8,478 bases of DNA, taken from positions 1 to 8,478 of the forward strand of contig CAJGCA010000066.1 of the NCBI GenBank assembly GCA_904501705.1, read 5' to 3'. Under the pieces are notes generated by a model. That model was not told the DNA's origin. It did not search any database and was given only the letters and a program-made list of their open reading frames with translations. This document shows, in pieces, positions 6,801 to 8,478 of the stretch (positions are counted from its first letter, which is position 1; each line of letters begins with the position of its first letter). The DNA is from Clostridiaceae bacterium (GTDB taxonomy: Bacteria; Bacillota; Clostridia; Oscillospirales; Acutalibacteraceae). The translations under genes and the position numbers were made by a program.

Positions 6801-8478
6801 CCTCAACGACCGGACCCCACACCGTATGCGCAAGGAGGACATTGCCAAGATGTCCGAACTGCTGACGGAGGAGCAGAGAGCATACGCCAAGCGGGTGCAG
6901 GAATACCTGACCAGCCTGGGCGCGAAGGGCAACGAGGTGAGCCGTAAGCTCTACGGCATCGATCTCTTCAAGGAGACGGCCTATTTCCCCATCAAGTCCA
7001 GCCACGATTACATCGAGACGTCCACCGGCAAGAGCGGAGACCCCAACATCAAGAGCCGCGGTACCTTCAAGGAGACCGTGCCCCGGGCGGGGAACCCCAT
7101 CGTGCTGGAGGATTTCATGGAGGTGGTTGGCAATCACGTCAACACCATGGCCACCTACCACGCCTTCGTACTGCCCGTGGAGGATCTCACCCGCGTCTGG
7201 AACTACACCCCCGTCAACATCAAGCGAGATGCGGACGGTAAGGCCATTCTGGACGAGAACGGTATGCCCGTAGCCGACACTGAGGGCGAGGCAGGCTACA
7301 ACAGCCTGAAGGCCGAGATCACAAAGAAGTACGGCAAGGAAGCCAACGACTACATCCTCCAGTTGCTACGCGACCTCAACGGCGGCGCGAGACGGGAGTC
7401 GGCGGCATCCATCCTGGACAAGGGTCTCACCGCGTTCAAACGCTCGGCCACCATGCTGTCCCTGTCCACCATCGTACAGCAGCCCACGTCCATCATCCGC
7501 GCAATGGCCTACGTGGATGCCAAGCACTTTACCGGCGCGAGCTTCGTGCCGTGGGAGACCGTCAAGAAATACGCCCCCGTGGCCGCCATCAAGGAAATGG
7601 GTGGATTTGACACGGGAACCGGCGCGAGGACTGCCGAGTATATCAACACTAAGCAGTACGACAGCATCAAGGACGCGGCCAAGGCCGCTGTCACGCCCGA
7701 GATCTACGGCGGAGACCCCAACGTCCGAGCCGAGGCCTTCGGCTGGCTGACAGGCAAGGCCGACGAGGTATCCTGGCGGTACCTGTTCGGTGCCATCGTC
7801 AACGAGCAGGCCGAGAAACTGGGCAAGCCCAAGGATTCCGAGGCAGTGCTGAAAGCCGCAGGTGAGCGGTTCGCAGAGGTCGTGCGCCACACGCAGGTGT
7901 ACGACTCAACCCTTACCAGATCCGAGTACATGCGATCCAAGGACGGCCTATGGAAGATGGCCACGGCATTCGGCGCAGAGCCTACCACGGTGGTCTCCAT
8001 GGCGGTTGATGCCATCATCAAAGCCGAGCGAGGCGACAAGACCTTCCTCCGCAAGTCGGCGGCGGGTATCGCCTTCTCGGTCATTGCAAACGCCGCCGTC
8101 GCCTCTCTCATATACGCCATGCGCGATGATGACGAGGACGAGACCATCCACGAGAAGTACGTGCAGTCCCTGACCTCCGAGCTGATTGAGGGCTTTAACC
8201 CTCTGGAGTACCTGCCCGTTGCCCGCGATGTCATGTCCATGTTCAAGGGTTACGAGATTGAGAGATCCGACATGGCTCTGATCGGCAACCTCATGGAGCA
8301 GGTGGAGCTGATTACAAACTCCAAACGATCCGTCCCCGACAAGATCTTCGGCGTGACGGGAGCGGTCAGCGCGTTCTTCGGTTTGCCGGTGACGAACGTC
8401 TACAGAGACGTGAAGGGGCTTGTAAAAACGGGCGCGAGCTTTGCGACAATGGAAAAACAGACAGGAGCGGGCTTTGGA
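820..8478 (+). CDS. Giant multi-domain polyvalent protein (zincin peptidase, Cys-domain, coiled coil), 3'-truncated by the window
   Basis: One frame runs from ATG 820 to the window end with no stop: at least 2,553 residues, C-terminus missing. Layout by residue: basic leader 1-36; Gly/Ala-rich hydrophobic region 37-285; charged helical linkers 290-660, including an acidic/Pro stretch near 480-515; zincin domain about 670-800 with HEVAH 731-735 and EEVVAD 791-796; linker with MLSVDD (892-897); Cys-containing alpha/beta domain about 968-1285 with CGLCY 1017-1021; linker with MYSIDE (1438-1443); coiled coil about 1476-1670; helical module with HPTKQKHVPES (1677-1687) and GNEVSRKLYG (2037-2046); C-terminal module from about 2188 with a hydrophobic helix 2413-2434. 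Such enzyme-plus-helical-scaffold giants are the 'polyvalent proteins' known from Firmicutes phages and conjugative elements, thought to enter the recipient with the DNA. That class assignment rests on pattern recognition. In the visible part I see no helicase, adenine methyltransferase (NPPY), ADP-ribosyltransferase or MuF signature; such domains could follow the truncation. Composition is clearly GC-richer than the end of the upstream gene. Confidence 0.9.
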   Translation, partial: MKHVSAYRGAGLNPNRVTKKKPAERVSAYATEEKNRGGLLEGTGYVAGRLGLGLAGVGEGVLDIAAAGGDLLRGDTEMAKYRFLDNRTADAQQSLTEWYNPGKGMQFAGDVASGVGQSSVFLLDALVPGLGTGLFFGGITGQSVAGAAQQTGDVGLKEIGYGVASGAAEAALGKLVGAGGKVAGKLGSSLTRSTGKAVGQRGITNALTKATGKRLAGMGWNVAQNTLADAAGEFTEEFTAEYIDTGLQRLFGIDPNASTSFGEALRAGAVGFVSGAAMGAPANVYNYKNSVAAGKAIREEGGVDQLLYRAAATVDVLKEQEEQSREKGRTKATVPEDAGLVGKTAAKGKQAVANLGDKIKASKTKGYWTKLEKNINAYTSMDETMRTSEAGDALLGELRGNLFFTNMSYAVEEAEEALKTATDEQIAEWLVEVNDKAKKAGKADANYTVEDFRANKDGILSTVAAAFWIDEIRRTAKGAESAKKATEKPEEPAQAPKDTTAEQVNAQEQNADTEDLSGIEEEVWRAVTDETVKGYGTQNEQKVALLRAAVTHGVPEKSVPLMLERFREGTDMTPAEFADAWADGVLFFGRLGLNEKKISQDSALSRMSEKARRASIEYGKWLSEEQRSKEQEAAKKKKRPVKEGESRKPKGEVVRHPGINLKADLDDAQFTAYKAAEIMAPALKADIEIHKGLERNGKQVNGYYDTKTNTIHINIDAVRDGKHIALYTLGHEVAHYIKAWSPKKFYELGDYVMEQLGEGAEQAIRDKLDFLKRNGLVKGLDETEAYDRAYEEVVADGMELVLTDGTVLDALARENKTLWQKIKDRIFEIIEKIKKAYGDLSKTSRTAQILSETMDSLDEIEQLFYEGVTEAGERTRTAEAGVIVDDASGTAMLSVDDIPKTEQEIDDAVNRLVAKLGVDESRARKWVEDEISLATLILRDDMVDYAHRKADRRLTAIVKNSDYKQGTLDFSNICRKRREYTRMMQRIQQAFPNRRFTAEEFATIRKIMVDEGLEVACGLCYVEDRRQNEGYIAETFQRAVEAWREGNRDTYYDTKNNVESAYNKGQAKAMAMLEGGDYVPTIADLTTVEGMNKLQAEHKDILQAWKAFNNARGMSSARLLTNEAEYQRQILRYRKDQVKRINDLGGLRVFSFSDFEEFHLIDIIQAVQDCAAMGIKIQFYTKVPSFALLMADTKAKGNLSLIPKGDLGYETKNGKRVLVYDPVEGIDFNDPAFKEVARENPNIGTILVGINDDHIRTAMEDDFIDYIIPFHTGQTEVVRQIKKIGKWKNYKNEQVDKPWKSGSKAKPVNIYTDVIAAAEREGNPIRNERQFVERFLKVCEERGLRPRFSDFLNTNAEGKYVYTKGYYKLLLDFKMFDKDGTYLPQEPVIPEFDADLLHELTEKYVAGEKAKTEAESPAFKRALERVEAEVVGDDEGRMYSIDETTETPDVSENRDLTDREILGMALEGAVQNEDEWKIVKSYREQAALLELVREKRDGYIKEANALERQIKALRARMEDEGDPDGWIRKAMDEAIAKKREAERMRDEQVKILDNADRELLRMKAAKPFREILAREQKRVRAAEYKAERAEEKAEKARETTKRVREEYKEKIYKARRDATDYKQAVYRTAYAKADEKNQKYRDRLDEMAKQSMERREITIRMREARRVLGYLNTMLYHPTKQKHVPESLQALVDKTLRSADPKQFGINRDHIREMSELAGKIRKLESKAGRTTEEQKTLDAMKTKYEKLEADTISVKRQAEALVTAFEQYVTSTADGDQIDNNMLEGLRKTVTEIEEAPLNEMTLESLKAVEKIYTVIYHQVNAANQAFATERAANIDQMSTKANAQVKEAKELKFLSPRAGEWAALAGVRSFLWKNMKPLTVFEAIGSDELMSIFKRVLDGEDVWITDILEAKKALDEAKKEYGYNKWNLKERREVTTADGSKVSLTLGEMMSLYAYMFRDQAEEHLSTGGFVFAPNAEAIEGFKGDKVKYRTHLNDRTPHRMRKEDIAKMSELLTEEQRAYAKRVQEYLTSLGAKGNEVSRKLYGIDLFKETAYFPIKSSHDYIETSTGKSGDPNIKSRGTFKETVPRAGNPIVLEDFMEVVGNHVNTMATYHAFVLPVEDLTRVWNYTPVNIKRDADGKAILDENGMPVADTEGEAGYNSLKAEITKKYGKEANDYILQLLRDLNGGARRESAASILDKGLTAFKRSATMLSLSTIVQQPTSIIRAMAYVDAKHFTGASFVPWETVKKYAPVAAIKEMGGFDTGTGARTAEYINTKQYDSIKDAAKAAVTPEIYGGDPNVRAEAFGWLTGKADEVSWRYLFGAIVNEQAEKLGKPKDSEAVLKAAGERFAEVVRHTQVYDSTLTRSEYMRSKDGLWKMATAFGAEPTTVVSMAVDAIIKAERGDKTFLRKSAAGIAFSVIANAAVASLIYAMRDDDEDETIHEKYVQSLTSELIEGFNPLEYLPVARDVMSMFKGYEIERSDMALIGNLMEQVELITNSKRSVPDKIFGVTGAVSAFFGLPVTNVYRDVKGLVKTGASFATMEKQTGAGFG
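928..1680 (+). other. Gly/Ala-rich hydrophobic N-terminal region of the giant protein
   Basis: Residues 37-74 and 108-285 are dominated by Gly, Ala and aliphatic residues with small-xxx-small spacing (for example GRLGLGLAGVGEGVLDIAAA, and PGLGTGLFFGGITGQSVAGA at 128-147). There is no classical signal peptide: the first 36 residues are polar and basic. The pattern is typical of amphipathic or glycine-zipper helices that insert into or cross membranes, as in phage ejection proteins and membrane-active toxins. I infer a virion-internal or membrane-translocation role for this part; the sequence shows only the composition and periodicity. Confidence 0.5.
2827..3219 (+). other. Zincin-type metallopeptidase domain
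   Basis: About residues 670-800 of the giant protein. The order is typical for compact zincins: an N-terminal helix, a beta segment with a Gly-rich turn (NGYYDTKTNTIHINID), then the active helix TLGHEVAHYIK, whose H731, E732 and H735 make an HExxH zinc site. A plausible third ligand is a Glu in YEEVVADGMELVL (791-796), 56 residues after H735; an E-x-x-x-D helix of this kind is common for gluzincins. Known role of the fold: Zn-dependent peptide-bond hydrolysis. Substrate is unknown; host proteins or the giant protein itself are both possible. Confidence 0.8.
3721..4674 (+). other. Cys-containing alpha/beta domain, possibly a variant radical-SAM-like barrel
   Basis: About residues 968-1285. 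It begins with FSNICRKRREYTRMM (C974), followed by GLEVACGLCYVEDRR, which carries C1017-x-x-C1020-Tyr. Regular strand-helix units follow: LRVFSFSDFEEF (1147-1158), IKIQFYTKVPSFALLM (1175-1190), NLSLIPKG, TILVGINDDHIRTAM and IDYIIPFHTG (1264-1273). A CxxCY motif, then a strand ending S-D-F, then a strand ending in Y-T-K, is reminiscent of phage radical-SAM-like families such as Gp88/DUF5131. The canonical CxxxCxxC is absent: the position four before C1017 is Leu. Metal binding by C974, C1017 and C1020 is therefore a hypothesis. The domain sits between two similar M-[LY]-S-[VI]-D linkers. Confidence 0.5.
5245..5829 (+). other. Long charged coiled coil of the giant protein
   Basis: About residues 1476-1670 are almost free of Gly and Pro apart from a break at EGDPDG (near 1520-1525), and are dominated by Glu, Lys, Arg and Ala with heptad-like Leu/Ile/Met/Ala spacing (for example EYKAERAEEKAEKARETTKR). 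A second, shorter helical stretch follows at about 1710-1775. It starts just after LTDREILGMALEGAV, a helix that in my recollection commonly precedes the coiled coil in Clostridia phage giants. The likely role is as a spacer or oligomerisation rod linking the enzyme half to the C-terminal modules. Confidence 0.75.
5821..7020 (+). other. Conserved helical module of phage/element giant proteins
   Basis: About residues 1668-2067. Markers that I recognise as recurrent in Clostridia phage giants are LNTMLYHPTKQKHVPESL (1672-1688), RDQAEEHLSTGGFVF (1960-1974), the Leu-Thr-Glu-Glu-Gln helix near 2013-2020, and GNEVSRKLYGIDLFKETAYF (2037-2056). No catalytic signature is visible; conservation looks structural. 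It has no hydrophobic segment. This is likely one of the 'large polyvalent protein-associated' helical domains, but I cannot give a definite family number from sequence alone. Confidence 0.5.
7381..8439 (+). other. C-terminal helical module with a hydrophobic segment (LPD38-like, tentative)
   Basis: About residues 2188-2540. The order is GGARRESAASILDKG, then a helix FKRSATMLSLSTIVQQPTSI, GGFDTGTGAR, a Trp-containing helix ADEVSWRYLFGAIVNEQ, a hydrophobic stretch 2413-2434 (SAAGIAFSVIANAAVASLIY) followed at once by RDDDEDE, then NPLEYLPVARD (2460-2470) and FGLPVTNVYRD (2520-2530). This pattern recurs at the C-terminal side of many phage giants and resembles large polyvalent protein-associated domain 38, though I cannot verify the number. 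The hydrophobic helix flanked by acidic residues could be membrane-inserting or a buried core helix. The protein continues past the window. Confidence 0.45.

Overview
The window is one densely coding, single-strand stretch. It holds the 3' part of a first gene (left edge to 823) and the 5' 7.66 kb of one giant gene (820 to the right edge) that is still open after 2,553 codons. I see no tRNA, rRNA, CRISPR array, insertion sequence or terminator. Every other long open frame lies inside the giant gene on another frame or strand and reads as a GC-rich codon shadow.

The giant product looks like a multi-domain 'polyvalent protein' of the kind described in large phages and conjugative elements of Clostridia-type Firmicutes. 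In order it shows: a short basic leader; a Gly/Ala-rich hydrophobic N-terminal region (about 37-285); charged helical linkers; a zincin-type metallopeptidase domain with HEVAH (731-735); a Cys-containing alpha/beta domain with CGLCY (1017-1021) that resembles a variant radical-SAM barrel; a long charged coiled coil (about 1476-1670); a conserved helical module (about 1668-2070); and a C-terminal helical module with a hydrophobic segment (2413-2434). This architecture, the Shine-Dalgarno and the codon use suggest a prophage, phage or integrative element of a gut-type, moderately GC-rich Clostridia member. That assignment is inference from recognised sequence patterns, not from a search.

The upstream gene codes for a small, highly charged, helical protein built on a roughly 47-residue degenerate helical-hairpin repeat. 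It overlaps the giant gene by ATGA, so the two are probably translationally coupled and co-regulated. A reasonable working model is that both are late (virion) genes: the giant protein would be packaged and enter the new host with the DNA, its N-terminal hydrophobic region and C-terminal helical modules serving virion or membrane roles while the peptidase and the Cys domain act in the recipient cell. The most interesting parts are the Cys-containing barrel-like domain, the peptidase, and a repeated M[LY]S[VI]D[DE] linker motif that borders the Cys domain on both sides.
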